Assembly (NCBI GenBank): GCA_900471525.1 | Contig: UCEZ01000013.1 | Span: 277,373-341,372, forward strand | Source of the DNA: Hyphomicrobiales bacterium | GTDB lineage: Bacteria; Pseudomonadota; Alphaproteobacteria; Rhizobiales; Rhizobiaceae | Direction of reading: 5' to 3' | Length of the DNA stretch: 64,000 bases | Shown here: one piece after another, positions 11,177-19,910 of the stretch | Layout of the letters: the number at the start of each line of letters is the position of its first letter | How positions within the stretch are numbered: the stretch's first letter is position 1 | The notes under the pieces: generated by a model | Database searches by the model: none | What the model saw: the letters and a program-made list of their open reading frames with translations, nothing else | Told to the model about the DNA's origin: nothing | Translations under genes and position numbers: made by a program

Positions 11177-12091
11177 ATGCGCAACCCCTTCGCCACCGCA
11201 GTCTCCGATGGTCTCTGGACGGAAGCACCGAAACATTCGGGCTTCCTCCACCGCTACGTCCTTGGCCAGCCGCTCGGTGCGCTCGGCTTCGTGCTGATCG
11301 TCGCAGGCTTCGCCGTCTCGCTGCTCGCCCCTTTCATCGCGCCCTACGATCCGCTGGCGACCGATTACGGCAACGCAGTCGCGGCCCCTTCGCTCGCCCA
11401 TTGGCTCGGCACCGACAGTTTCGGGCGGGACCTTTTCAGCCGCATCCTCTACGGCGGCCGCACGGCGTTCCTGATCGGGGTATCGGCAAGTTTCGTCGGC
11501 TGCACGATCGGTCTCTTCGTCGGCATTGCCTCGGCTTATATCGGCGGCTGGGTCGAGATGATCATCGAACGTTTCCTGGAGATCCTGCTGGCAATCCCGA
11601 TCACCGTTCTGGCACTTGTTCTCGTCTCGTCGCTCGGACGCAACCTCGTCTATGGCATCGACCTCAATCTCATCCTCGCGATCGCACTGCCGATCATTCC
11701 GAAGATGGCGCGCGTCGCCCGATCGCAGGCGCTGACGATCCGCAGCCAGTCCTATATCGACGCGGCCGTGACGCTCGGCTTCAGCGATCTCCGCATCATC
11801 TTCCGTCACATGGCGCCCAACATTACCGGCCCCTATCTCGTGCTGCTCACGGCTTTCATCAGCCAGGCGATCCTGATTGAGGCTTCGCTTTCCTATCTCG
11901 GCCTCGGCGTCACCGAACCCACGCCGTCCTGGGGGCTGATGCTCGCCGGAAACGCCTTCAACACGGCGATGACCGCACCCTGGATCGTCATCTTTCCGGG
12001 CGTTGCGATCGCCGTCGTCGTCTTTGCCTTTTCCATGTTCGGCGACGCCTTGCGCGATGCGCTGGATCCGAAGGCACGCGCCGACAGATGA
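11177..12091 (+). CDS. ABC transporter permease, DppC/OppC type
   Basis: The second inner-membrane permease (304 aa from ATG 11177, only 4 nt after the previous stop). It has the N-terminal OppC-type extension with LAPFIAPYDP, the LGTDSFGRDLFSRILYGGR signature of the DppC branch, and the EAA loop SYIDAAVTLGF followed by R-H-M-A-P-N. A longer in-frame start at 11138 would overlap the dppB-like gene and is less likely. Confidence 0.93.
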   Translation: MRNPFATAVSDGLWTEAPKHSGFLHRYVLGQPLGALGFVLIVAGFAVSLLAPFIAPYDPLATDYGNAVAAPSLAHWLGTDSFGRDLFSRILYGGRTAFLIGVSASFVGCTIGLFVGIASAYIGGWVEMIIERFLEILLAIPITVLALVLVSSLGRNLVYGIDLNLILAIALPIIPKMARVARSQALTIRSQSYIDAAVTLGFSDLRIIFRHMAPNITGPYLVLLTAFISQAILIEASLSYLGLGVTEPTPSWGLMLAGNAFNTAMTAPWIVIFPGVAIAVVVFAFSMFGDALRDALDPKARADR

Positions 12092-12123
12092 ACCATTTGC
12101 AAGCTTGTTAAGGGAGGAATGAC

Positions 12124-13716
12124 ATGACACTGCGGAAAAACCTGATGATGGCCCTTGCGGCCGGCACGCTGTTCGTCAGCGCTGCCGGAGGGGCCAGGGC
12201 CGAGGACGCGATGCCGAAGGAGGGAGGAATCCTTCGTTATGCTGTGTCCGACGATCCGGCCAACTTCGACTGCCACAGCGCCAACCACTTCGCCGCGCTG
12301 ATGCGTCTTGCGCCGCATTATTCGACGCTGCTGCGCTTCAAGCCCGGCGCCTATCCCGAAATCGAAGGCGATCTCGCCGAAAGCTGGCAGGCTGATCCGG
12401 CGAGCCTGACCTACACGTTCAAGATTCGCCCGGGCGTCAAATTCCACGACGGTACCGATCTTTCGGCAAAGGACGTCGCCACCACCTACGAGCGCCTGAC
12501 ATTTCCGCCGGAAGGCGTGGTTTCGGAACGGCTCGAAGCCTTCCGCCAGATCGAGAAGATTGAGGCCGTCGACGATCATACCGTCCGCTTCAAGCTGAAG
12601 GAGTGGGACACATCCGTGCTCGGCACCTTTGCCTCGCCATGGAACTGCGTCTATTCGGCAGCGCTTCTGGCCTCCGACCCGACCTACCCGAAGGAAAAGG
12701 TCATGGGCTCGGGGCCGTTCGTCTTTACTGATTTCGCGGCAGGTTCCGTCTGGACTTCGACCAAGTTCGACGGCTATTTCCGCAAGGGCCAACCCTATCT
12801 GGAAGGGCTTGAATCCTACACGATGGAAGGTCCGGCCGTGGTGAACGCCATCCAGGCTGGTCAGATCCATACGGATTTCCGTGGTGTCAGCCCCGCCGGC
12901 GCGGAGCGACTGAAGCAGAGCCTCGGCGATGCCGTGGCGATCGAAAGCGGACCGTCTCTGACGCATTTCCTCGTCACCTTCAACAGCGAAAAGCCGCCGT
13001 TCAACGATGAACGGGTGCGTCGCGCGCTCAATCTCGCCATCGATCGCTGGGGCGGCGCCAAGGGTCTCGGCCAGACAACGGAGATGCGTTACGCCGGCGG
13101 CATCTTCCTGCCCGGCGGCCAGTTCGCATCGACCGAGGAAGAGCTGAAGAAAATGCCCGGCTTCGGCGCCGATATCGAAGCAGCGCGTGCGGAAGCCCGA
13201 CAGCTCCTCAAGGAAGCAGGCCAGGAAAACCTCTCCTTCGACCTGACGGTACGCAATGGTCCACCCATCGTGGTCGACTTCGGCATCTTCCTTGTCGATC
13301 AGTGGCGCCAGATCGGGGTGAACGCCAAGAACGTCGTGGTCGAAACCCCGCCATGGGCGTCCGCCCTTTCCGAAGGGTCGTTCGAGGCGATCGTCGACAT
13401 CTATTCGGCGCTGCGGGAGGAACCGACCGAGCAGATGACCAAATACGTCTCACACGACGTTTCCGCTCGCTCGGCCGGTCGCTACACCGACCGGGAACTG
13501 GACAAGCTATGGCACGACCAGGCGCTGGAAACGGATGCAGCCAAGCGGAAGGCCCTGCTCAGGGCATTCGAGACCAGGCTCTACGAAAAGTCCTATTCGC
13601 TTCCCGTCGTCTGGCTCGAACGAACGGTCGCGATGAACGCTGCCCTGAAGGGCTGGACCTTCAACCCCAGCAACTTCCTCTACCTCGACCAGTCTTCGAC
13701 CTGGCTCGACGAATAG
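12124..13716 (+). CDS. ABC transporter substrate-binding protein, family 5 (DppA-like)
   Basis: A periplasmic solute receptor of 530 aa. A Sec signal peptide covers about the first 27 residues, with cleavage near ARA-ED. The mature protein begins with the usual GGILRYAV strand and has the family pattern SLTYTFKIRPGVKFHDGTDLSAKDV. The ATG at 12124 follows GGGAGGAA. Family 5 receptors bind peptides, nickel, opines, heme precursors or oligosaccharides; here the aldolase and lactonase in the same operon point to a small organic acid or plant-derived compound rather than a peptide, which is inference. It is the last gene before a strong convergent hairpin. Confidence 0.92.
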   Translation: MTLRKNLMMALAAGTLFVSAAGGARAEDAMPKEGGILRYAVSDDPANFDCHSANHFAALMRLAPHYSTLLRFKPGAYPEIEGDLAESWQADPASLTYTFKIRPGVKFHDGTDLSAKDVATTYERLTFPPEGVVSERLEAFRQIEKIEAVDDHTVRFKLKEWDTSVLGTFASPWNCVYSAALLASDPTYPKEKVMGSGPFVFTDFAAGSVWTSTKFDGYFRKGQPYLEGLESYTMEGPAVVNAIQAGQIHTDFRGVSPAGAERLKQSLGDAVAIESGPSLTHFLVTFNSEKPPFNDERVRRALNLAIDRWGGAKGLGQTTEMRYAGGIFLPGGQFASTEEELKKMPGFGADIEAARAEARQLLKEAGQENLSFDLTVRNGPPIVVDFGIFLVDQWRQIGVNAKNVVVETPPWASALSEGSFEAIVDIYSALREEPTEQMTKYVSHDVSARSAGRYTDRELDKLWHDQALETDAAKRKALLRAFETRLYEKSYSLPVVWLERTVAMNAALKGWTFNPSNFLYLDQSSTWLDE

Positions 13717-13748
13717 GCGGAGCCTCTTCCGCGTAAACGCTGATACCA

Positions 13749-13772
13749 GAAGCCCCCTTCACCGGGGGCTTC
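13749..13772. terminator. Bidirectional terminator-like hairpin
   Basis: A perfect 9-bp stem, GAAGCCCCC (13749-13757) and GGGGGCTTC (13764-13772), with a six-base loop, lies between two converging genes, the binding-protein gene (ends 13716) and the LysR gene (ends 13771). There is no long T-run, so termination efficiency is uncertain. Confidence 0.6.
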
Positions 13773-14673
13773 ATTCGTCCGGGGTGTGGAAAGCTGTTTG
13801 GGCGAGGTGGATCAGATGTGCCACCGCCGGGTTTTCTTCTCCCGCACGGTAGGCCAACAACAGGTCCGTTTCGGCATCGTCGTCTGCCAGCGGCATGAAT
13901 TCGATATTCGGGATCTTGATGTACTTGAGGCCGGACGGAACGATGGCAACCCCAAGCCCCGTCGCCACCAGGCCAAGAATGGTTGTCGCTTCCTGGGCCT
14001 CGTGCACGATATTCGGCAGAAAACCACGCTTGCTGCACAGTTCGATAAACTGGTCGTAGATGCCGACCCCCATCTTGCGCGGAAAATAGATGAAGTTCTG
14101 ATCGGCAAGGTCTTCGATGCGGATCTCTGCGCGCTCCAGCAGCGGATGCCCGCGATACATGGCGACAACCAGCTTGTCGGTCGCCAGCTTGCGATACGAA
14201 ATATCCGGAAGAATTTGCCGTTGCGGCCGCCTGATGACGCCGACGTCAAGCTCGTGGCCGCGAATTGCCTCGATCTGGGCGAGCGTCGGCTCGTTCTTGA
14301 GCGTTATGTGGATATCCGGATATCTCTGCCGGAACGCGTGGATCAGCGCCGGAAACGGAGAAAGCAAGGATGAGGCGGCGGTGAAGCCTATCCGCAGCTG
14401 GCCCGCCGCGCCGGCCACAACGGCGCGCAGTTCCTGTTCGCAGGCTTCGACCCGATCCAGGATACTGACGGCGTGGCGGAAGAGGATCTTGCCAAGCTCG
14501 GTCAGCTGAACGCTACGCTGATTTCTGACGAAAAGCGCCCCGCCGACATCCTCCTCCAGATTACGGATTGCAATCGAAAGCGGCGATTGGGTGATGTTGA
14601 GCTTATGGGCAGCGCGGCGAAAATGCAGCTCCTCCGCCAGCGTACAAAAATATTGCAGTTGCTTTAAGTTCAT
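13771..14673 (-). CDS. LysR-family transcriptional regulator
   Basis: A 300-aa LysR protein. The N-terminal winged helix-turn-helix (residues 1-60, QLQYFCTLAEELHFRRAAHKLNITQSP split over the recognition helices) is followed by the linker helix and a periplasmic-binding-like effector domain. The start at 14673 gives the standard MNLKQLQYF N-terminus behind a purine-rich site; a longer frame to 14838 has no support. It faces the aldolase/importer operon tail-to-tail, the usual partner for such an orphan LysR gene. An ATTGG-N6-CCAAT palindrome lies 26 bp upstream of its start. Confidence 0.92.
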   Translation of the reverse strand: MNLKQLQYFCTLAEELHFRRAAHKLNITQSPLSIAIRNLEEDVGGALFVRNQRSVQLTELGKILFRHAVSILDRVEACEQELRAVVAGAAGQLRIGFTAASSLLSPFPALIHAFRQRYPDIHITLKNEPTLAQIEAIRGHELDVGVIRRPQRQILPDISYRKLATDKLVVAMYRGHPLLERAEIRIEDLADQNFIYFPRKMGVGIYDQFIELCSKRGFLPNIVHEAQEATTILGLVATGLGVAIVPSGLKYIKIPNIEFMPLADDDAETDLLLAYRAGEENPAVAHLIHLAQTAFHTPDE

Positions 14674-14698
14674 CTGCCCTGCTCCCGGCCTTTGGGGT

Positions 14699-14714
14699 AT
14701 TGGAGTAAGCCAAT
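14699..14714. promoter_or_regulatory. Candidate LysR autoregulatory site
   Basis: ATTGG (14699-14703) and CCAAT (14710-14714) form an interrupted palindrome containing T-N11-A, the LysR-box pattern, just upstream of the LysR start. The same ATTGGAG heptamer recurs at 6237-6243 upstream of the aldolase operon. Confidence 0.4.
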
Positions 14715-14927
14715 TTCGCCATGGGTTCAAAGGCTTTTGGGCTGAGGTAACCGGCGCCAAGTGAAGTGACGGCTCCGGCTTCCCCTCATTGAAGTCCTGA
14801 AGGCAGGGGCGGTCGACGACCGCCGCTACCTCCGGCAATCGGCGTGTACTCGACCAATGGCGGGTGTTTTGCAGCGAGCCTTTCCATGAACGATTTCACG
14901 TGGCCTCATAAATCGGTTTGAACCCGC

Positions 14928-15917
14928 TCACGATCCCGTCTTGCCATCGATTTCATCCTCGATATGCGCATGGATGATTTCCGCCATTGTGCTTTCCGCG
15001 CGGAAGCCGAGCGATAGCGCCAGTGCCGGCTGATAGTCGAATGCCCAGCTATCGACGATCGTCTTTATACGCTCGTCCGGTACACGACGAATGAGTTTGA
15101 CGGCATCTCCCCCCGCAACGTTGCGAAGCGCCTCGATCTGTTCCGCCACCGTTGCCGACAGCCCCGGCATGATCAGGTTTCGCCGAACGCCGAGTCCAGA
15201 TAGATCGATGGATGCGCCGTGCAAAAGGAAGCCGATGGCCGAGCGCGGGCTGGCGAACCAGTGGCGCACCGTTTCCTCGACAGGCAGAATTGCCTCCTGC
15301 CCCGCAAGCGGCTCGCGCAGGATATTGGAGAAGAACCCGGATGCCGCAGCATTGGGCTTTCCGGGCCGAATGCAGATTGTCGGCAGACGAATGCCGATCC
15401 CATCGAAAATTCCACGACGGCTATAGTCGGCCAGCAGCAGTTCGGTGATCGCTTTCTGGGTTCCATAGCTTGTGGCCGGCGCGGTCAGGAACTCATCAGT
15501 GATGGGTGAGGCAAAGGGCGGCCCGAAAACGGCAAGCGACGAACAGAAGACCAGCCGCGGGCAATAGGCATTCACCTCCGCCTCCGCGCGGATCGCTTCG
15601 AACAGCAGGCGGCTTCCCTCGAGATTGATCCGGTAACCTTTCTCGAAATCGGCTTCCGCTTCGCCGGAAACAATGGCTGCCAGATGGAAAATGATGTCCG
15701 GTCGCTGCGCGATCAGACGTCTGGAGTTTTCGAGTTCTGAGAGATCCACGACCTCGGTCGCGACCTCCCCTGAAAATCCGGCGGGAACGCTTGGTGGAAA
15801 GATATCGGCCAAGGTCAGCTTGTCGACCGGATGCCCGCATAGCATTCCATCCGCGGCAATGCGGGACGCGAGCTTGCGGCCGATCATCCCGGCCGCACCG
15901 ATAATCAACACATGCAT
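14928..15917 (-). CDS. denD: NAD-dependent epimerase/dehydratase family, D-erythronate dehydrogenase-like
   Basis: A 329-aa extended short-chain dehydrogenase. It begins MHVLIIGAAGMIG, the Rossmann pattern seen at the N-terminus of DenD, and has the catalytic SYGTQK (Y-x3-K) in mid-sequence. DenD oxidises D-erythronate at C2 in tetronate catabolism, the step preceding an isomerase and a kinase; those partner genes (OtnI, DtnK/OtnK) are not seen here, so the true substrate may be a different sugar acid. The ATG at 15917 follows GGTGGAA. It is the third gene after kduI and kduD, 82 nt downstream of kduD. Confidence 0.72.
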   Translation of the reverse strand: MHVLIIGAAGMIGRKLASRIAADGMLCGHPVDKLTLADIFPPSVPAGFSGEVATEVVDLSELENSRRLIAQRPDIIFHLAAIVSGEAEADFEKGYRINLEGSRLLFEAIRAEAEVNAYCPRLVFCSSLAVFGPPFASPITDEFLTAPATSYGTQKAITELLLADYSRRGIFDGIGIRLPTICIRPGKPNAAASGFFSNILREPLAGQEAILPVEETVRHWFASPRSAIGFLLHGASIDLSGLGVRRNLIMPGLSATVAEQIEALRNVAGGDAVKLIRRVPDERIKTIVDSWAFDYQPALALSLGFRAESTMAEIIHAHIEDEIDGKTGS

Positions 15918-15999
15918 CCCATTCCACCTTTTGCTTTGTAAAGCGCGACCGATGCCGGTTTCATGTCGGGATTTTTCCGACGACACTTGACGACTCTAA

Positions 16000-16755
16000 T
16001 CACCGCGCGAGCCATCCGCCATCCACCGGCAGCACCGTGCCATGCACATAATCCGACGCCGACGATGCCAGGAAAACGGCCGCACCGCCAATATCCTCCG
16101 GATTTCCCCAGCGGCCAGCCGGGATACGGGCAAGAATACTGCTGTTGCGGTCCGGATCTTCTCGCAAGGCTGTCGTGTTGTTTGTCGCGAAATAGCCAGG
16201 CGCAATGGCATTGACGTTGACACCTTTGGCAGCCCATTCGCAGGCAAGCAGCCGCGTAAGCCCTGCGATGCCACTCTTCGAGGCCGTGTAGGACGGAATT
16301 CGGATGCCACCCTGAAATGAAAGCATCGAGGCGATGTTGATGACCTTGCCCCTGCCCTTTTCAAGCATGTGGTGCGCAACAGCCTGGGTGAGGAAGAAGG
16401 CGGTCTTCAGGTTGATGTTCATCACCGCGTCCCAGTCTTCTTCGGTGAAATCGATTGCGTCGGCACGGCGGACGATGCCGGCATTGTTGACGAGAATATC
16501 GATGTTGCCGAATGTTCCGAGGGTCTCCGCAACGATCGGCTTCACCGGATCGATGGAGCCGAGATCGGCAGCGATAGCGTGAAACCTGGTTCCGGCCTGC
16601 CGGATAAGCGCTTCGGTTTCATCCATCGCTGATCGGCCGACGGCGACAATCGTGGCGCCGGCTCCAGCCAATGCGACGGCAATGCCTTGGCCAATACCGG
16701 TGTTGGCACCGGTCACGATTGCGATACGGCCGGAGAGATCGAAGGGATTTGCCAT
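16000..16755 (-). CDS. kduD: 2-deoxy-D-gluconate 3-dehydrogenase / KduD-type SDR
   Basis: A classical short-chain dehydrogenase of 251 aa with cofactor motif TGANTGIG near residue 15, NNAG, a catalytic serine in NIASM and the YTASK catalytic pair. The length and the pairing with kduI five bases upstream identify it as KduD-like. In pectin and hexuronate metabolism KduD reduces 2,5-diketo-3-deoxygluconate to KDG in the cytoplasm. No pectate lyase or KDG kinase gene is nearby, so here the pair may process uronates supplied by another route. Confidence 0.85.
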   Translation of the reverse strand: MANPFDLSGRIAIVTGANTGIGQGIAVALAGAGATIVAVGRSAMDETEALIRQAGTRFHAIAADLGSIDPVKPIVAETLGTFGNIDILVNNAGIVRRADAIDFTEEDWDAVMNINLKTAFFLTQAVAHHMLEKGRGKVINIASMLSFQGGIRIPSYTASKSGIAGLTRLLACEWAAKGVNVNAIAPGYFATNNTTALREDPDRNSSILARIPAGRWGNPEDIGGAAVFLASSASDYVHGTVLPVDGGWLAR

Positions 16756-16760
16756 ACCGG

Positions 16761-17597
16761 TTACCTTAACTCGCTGATTGCGACATGATCCATGTCAGTG
16801 AAATTTCTGTTGTCGCCAGCCATGGCCCAGATGAAGCTGTAGTTGCTGGTGCCGGCTCCGGAGTGGATCGACCAGGGTGGAGAGATGACAGCCTGCTCAT
16901 TGCCCACCAGCAGATGCCGCGTCTGTGTCGGTTCGCCCATGAAATGAAAAATCCGCTGATCGGCCGGGACATCGAAATAGAGATAGGCCTCCATGCGCCG
17001 GTCATGCGTATGGCTGGGCATGGTGTTCCAGATGCTGCCCGGCTCCAGCATCGTGAAGCCCATGGTGAGCTGGCAAGATTGGCAGACTTCGGGATGGATA
17101 TATTGAAAGATCGAGCGCTTGTTGGCCGTCTCCAGTGCGCCGATTTTCATTTGGCGGGCTTTCTCGGGCGTGAGATGCACAGTCGGGTGAACCGCGTGGG
17201 CCGGCGCCGAGACGAGATAGAATTTCGCCGGATTTTCGGTGGCCGCGCTTTCGAACAGGACTTCAGTGATGCCCTTGCCGATATAGAGACAATCGAGCCG
17301 GGCCAGATCATAGGCCATTCCATCGAGGCGGATACGGCCTGAGCCGCCGACATTGAGAACGCCGAGTTCACGTTCGGCAAGGAAGGTTTCCTGGCCGACG
17401 GGCTTGGGCGCCGTCAGCGCCAGCGGCGCATCAAGCGGCATCGCCCCGCCGACAATCAAGCGATCGTAGTGCGAATAGGTCAGAACGATCTCGCTCGGTG
17501 CAAAGAGCGTCTCGACCAAAAACTGCTCTCTGAGCTTCTCGGTATCGAAGCCCCGGACCGCCTCCGGGTGAGAGGCGTGCCGTACGTCAATTTTCAT
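16761..17597 (-). CDS. kduI: 5-dehydro-4-deoxy-D-glucuronate isomerase
   Basis: A cupin-fold isomerase. Starting at ATG 17597 gives 278 aa, the same length as Escherichia coli KduI, and puts the zinc ligands at H196, H198, E203 and H245, the published E. coli positions; a start three codons earlier (17606) is possible but shifts this register. KduI converts 5-keto-4-deoxyuronate to 2,5-diketo-3-deoxygluconate. It is the first gene of the kduI-kduD-denD operon, transcribed from the divergent promoter that carries the GTTGTACGACAAC palindrome. Confidence 0.92.
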   Translation of the reverse strand: MKIDVRHASHPEAVRGFDTEKLREQFLVETLFAPSEIVLTYSHYDRLIVGGAMPLDAPLALTAPKPVGQETFLAERELGVLNVGGSGRIRLDGMAYDLARLDCLYIGKGITEVLFESAATENPAKFYLVSAPAHAVHPTVHLTPEKARQMKIGALETANKRSIFQYIHPEVCQSCQLTMGFTMLEPGSIWNTMPSHTHDRRMEAYLYFDVPADQRIFHFMGEPTQTRHLLVGNEQAVISPPWSIHSGAGTSNYSFIWAMAGDNRNFTDMDHVAISELR

Positions 17598-17719
17598 TGT
17601 TTCCATCCCTTTTTATCAAGGCGATCCGCTTTGCAGATTTCGGCCGCCTTGTTCGATAGGAGCGGCAGCGAAAAGCGCAGACATCCGCACTCTCTTGCGT
17701 CCTATTATCCTCTTACCTT

Positions 17720-17732
17720 GTTGTACGACAAC
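17720..17732. promoter_or_regulatory. GntR/FCD-type operator, copy 1
   Basis: GTTGTACGACAAC is a palindrome with arms GTTGT/ACAAC around a 3-bp centre and fits the TNGTNNNACNA consensus of FadR-subfamily GntR regulators. It lies about 120 bp upstream of kduI (minus) and 95 bp upstream of the aldo/keto reductase gene (plus), so one bound regulator could control both. Confidence 0.72.
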
Positions 17733-17827
17733 TTTTATGTCAATGCTTTTGTACCGTCCCACGACGGGCGGCTACAGCGATGCCGGCGAGAATTCCGGCG
17801 CACAAGGACAACTGCAGGGAGTTGAAA

Positions 17828-18868
17828 ATGAGGAAAATTCTGTCGAGAGCCGTGACGGACGGCCTGAGCGTCACCACCATGGGCCTGGGCGGAACCGGGC
17901 TCGGCAACATGTATCGCTCCACTGACCCGCAGGACGCTTATGCCACAGTCCACGCGGCCTATGAGAACGGCATCCGCTATTTCGATACCGCACCGGTCTA
18001 TGGTTTCGGTCTGGCGGAAACACGCCTCGGCGAGGCGATCAAATCGCTGCCGCGCAACGAGATCGTGATTTCGTCCAAGGTCGGCTACGATCTCGTTCCC
18101 ATTCCGCCATCCGAGATGACGCCGCAATTGTGGGACGATGCGCCGCCGTTCCGGGCGGATTTCGACTATTCCCGCGATGGCGTCCTGCGCTCGATCGAAA
18201 GCACGCTGAAACGGCTCGGAACCGACTATGTCGACATGCTGGCGATCCACGACCCGGATGAAGCCATCCATTTCGGCCCCGGCGAGGACCCCTATGCCCG
18301 CAGCCGTTTCCGCGAGGCCATGGACGGCGCCTACCTTGCCCTTGACGAGCTTCGCTTGCAGGGTGTGATCAAGGCGGTCGGCGTTGGCATCAACCAGTGG
18401 CAGATGCTGTCGGATTTCGTCGTAGCGGGCCATTTCGACTATTTCCTTCTCGCCGGACGCTATACGCTTTTGGAGCAGGAGCCGCTCTCCGTCCTCTTTC
18501 CGGTCTGTGAGGAACGGGGCACGAAAATTGTCATCGGCGGGCCTTATAATTCGGGAATTCTGGCAACCGGCGCCAAGGACGGCGCGACCTTCAACACCCG
18601 CGTGGCACCGCCCCATGTGCTTGAGCGTGTCCGGCGGATCGAAGACGTATGCGATCGGCATGGGGTTCCGCTGCCGGCGGCGGCGCTGCAGTTTCCGCTC
18701 GGACATCCACTGGTCGTCAGCGTCATTCCGGGCGCGCGCTCCGTCGCTGAACTGGCGCAAAATCTCGATTATATGCGGTTTAGTATTCCAACCGCACTCT
18801 GGGACGACCTGATAGCTGAAGGCCTCATCGAATCCGGATCGCCGCTGCCGATTAACGCAGCAGCCTGA
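17828..18868 (+). CDS. Aldo/keto reductase, sugar 1-dehydrogenase type (AKR-1)
   Basis: A 346-aa aldo/keto reductase of the D-threo-aldose/L-fucose 1-dehydrogenase group. The catalytic set is visible: Asp and Tyr in FDTAPVYG, Lys in SSKVGYD, and His in AIHDPD. Members oxidise aldoses such as L-fucose to the lactone with NAD(P)+. The ATG at 17828 follows CAGGGA; the frame extends upstream to 17780 without a better site. It is transcribed alone, divergent from kduI, and ends in a hairpin shared with the converging AKR-2 gene. Confidence 0.82.
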   Translation: MRKILSRAVTDGLSVTTMGLGGTGLGNMYRSTDPQDAYATVHAAYENGIRYFDTAPVYGFGLAETRLGEAIKSLPRNEIVISSKVGYDLVPIPPSEMTPQLWDDAPPFRADFDYSRDGVLRSIESTLKRLGTDYVDMLAIHDPDEAIHFGPGEDPYARSRFREAMDGAYLALDELRLQGVIKAVGVGINQWQMLSDFVVAGHFDYFLLAGRYTLLEQEPLSVLFPVCEERGTKIVIGGPYNSGILATGAKDGATFNTRVAPPHVLERVRRIEDVCDRHGVPLPAAALQFPLGHPLVVSVIPGARSVAELAQNLDYMRFSIPTALWDDLIAEGLIESGSPLPINAAA

Positions 18869-18874
18869 AACGAA

Positions 18875-18904
18875 AACCTCGCCGGAGGATTTTCCGGCGG
18901 GGTT
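18875..18904. terminator. Convergent terminator hairpin
   Basis: A 12-bp stem with one G-T pair, AACCTCGCCGGA (18875-18886) and TCCGGCGGGGTT (18893-18904), with loop GGATTT. It sits between the converging AKR-1 and AKR-2 genes; read on the minus strand it is followed by a T-rich stretch. Confidence 0.7.
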
Positions 18905-18920
18905 TCCATAGAGGCTGAAA

Positions 18921-19904
18921 TCAGCCGATGGTCTCGATCTCCTCCCAGAACGCATCCGGTATCGGATGTCGGAACCATTTGAGATTTTGCGCAATCCGCT
19001 CGGGCCTGCTCATACCGAGAACCGCGGCCGAGACGAGCTTGTGGCGGAACGGAAACTGGATGGCCGCCGCCTGCAACGGCACGCCATGCGCCTCGCAGAC
19101 ATGCGCAATCCGCTGCGCTCGCGCGATAATATTCGCGGGTGGCGCGCCGTAGTCATAGGTCGCAGCACCGGCATCCGGCCCGGTCGCCAGAATGCCGGAG
19201 TTGAACACGCCGGCGACCACGATTTCCGTGCCGGCCTTTTCAGCTGCCGGAAAGAGGTCGTCGGCAGCACTGTGATCGAGGAGCGTGTAGCGCCCGGCGA
19301 TCATCACCGCATCGAAATGCCCTGCTTCGACAAACCGCCTTGCGACATCGCCTTCGTTGACCCCGACACCGATCGCCTTGACGTGGCCGGCCTTTCGCAG
19401 GTCATCGAGAGCCCGGTAGGCGCCGTCCATCGACTCGTCGAAACGGTGCTCATAGGCGTCGCCATGGGTGAACCGGTCGACATCGTGGATATAGACGAGG
19501 TCGAAATCCGGAAAACCGAGACGGTTAGCGGACTGCTCCAGCGAGCGCATCGTGCCGTCATAGCTATAGTCGAAAACAGGCTTCAGCCGCAGCGGAGAGG
19601 CCCATAGCCCGTAATCGACCGGTTCTCCGTGTGGGGGGACCATATACCGGCCGACCTTTGTCGATACCGTGATGCTGTCGCGCGGCACGGTGCGCAGATA
19701 CTGGCCGAGCCGAAGCTCGCTCAGGCCATGGCCATAGAGCGGCGCGGTGTCGAAATAGCGCAGGCCCGCTTCGTAAGCCGTTGCCAGCACCTCCCGCGCC
19801 GCGGCCTCCGGGACATCCCGATAGAGCGTGCCGATCCCGCTTGCGCCGAAACCCAGCCGAGACGCAAAGCTGATGCGGCGATGACTATCTGTATCGTTTG
19901 CCAT
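18921..19904 (-). CDS. Aldo/keto reductase, sugar 1-dehydrogenase type (AKR-2)
   Basis: A 327-aa paralogue of AKR-1 with the same catalytic set (FDTAPLYG, STKVGRY, YIHDVD) and the same C-terminal arrangement, so it is also an aldose 1-dehydrogenase candidate. It begins six bases after the fuconolactonase-type gene, which strongly suggests a dehydrogenase-lactonase pair: sugar to lactone to aldonate. It is the last gene of the minus-strand operon that starts at AKR-3. Confidence 0.82.
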   Translation of the reverse strand: MANDTDSHRRISFASRLGFGASGIGTLYRDVPEAAAREVLATAYEAGLRYFDTAPLYGHGLSELRLGQYLRTVPRDSITVSTKVGRYMVPPHGEPVDYGLWASPLRLKPVFDYSYDGTMRSLEQSANRLGFPDFDLVYIHDVDRFTHGDAYEHRFDESMDGAYRALDDLRKAGHVKAIGVGVNEGDVARRFVEAGHFDAVMIAGRYTLLDHSAADDLFPAAEKAGTEIVVAGVFNSGILATGPDAGAATYDYGAPPANIIARAQRIAHVCEAHGVPLQAAAIQFPFRHKLVSAAVLGMSRPERIAQNLKWFRHPIPDAFWEEIETIG

Positions 19905-19910
19905 GACCGA

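Noticed and set aside
11114..12130. Long minus-strand frame (338 codons) opposite the DppC-type permease gene
   Set aside because: It is antisense to a clear permease, rich in Asp/Glu/Arg from GC-rich codon shadows, and lacks any recognisable domain.
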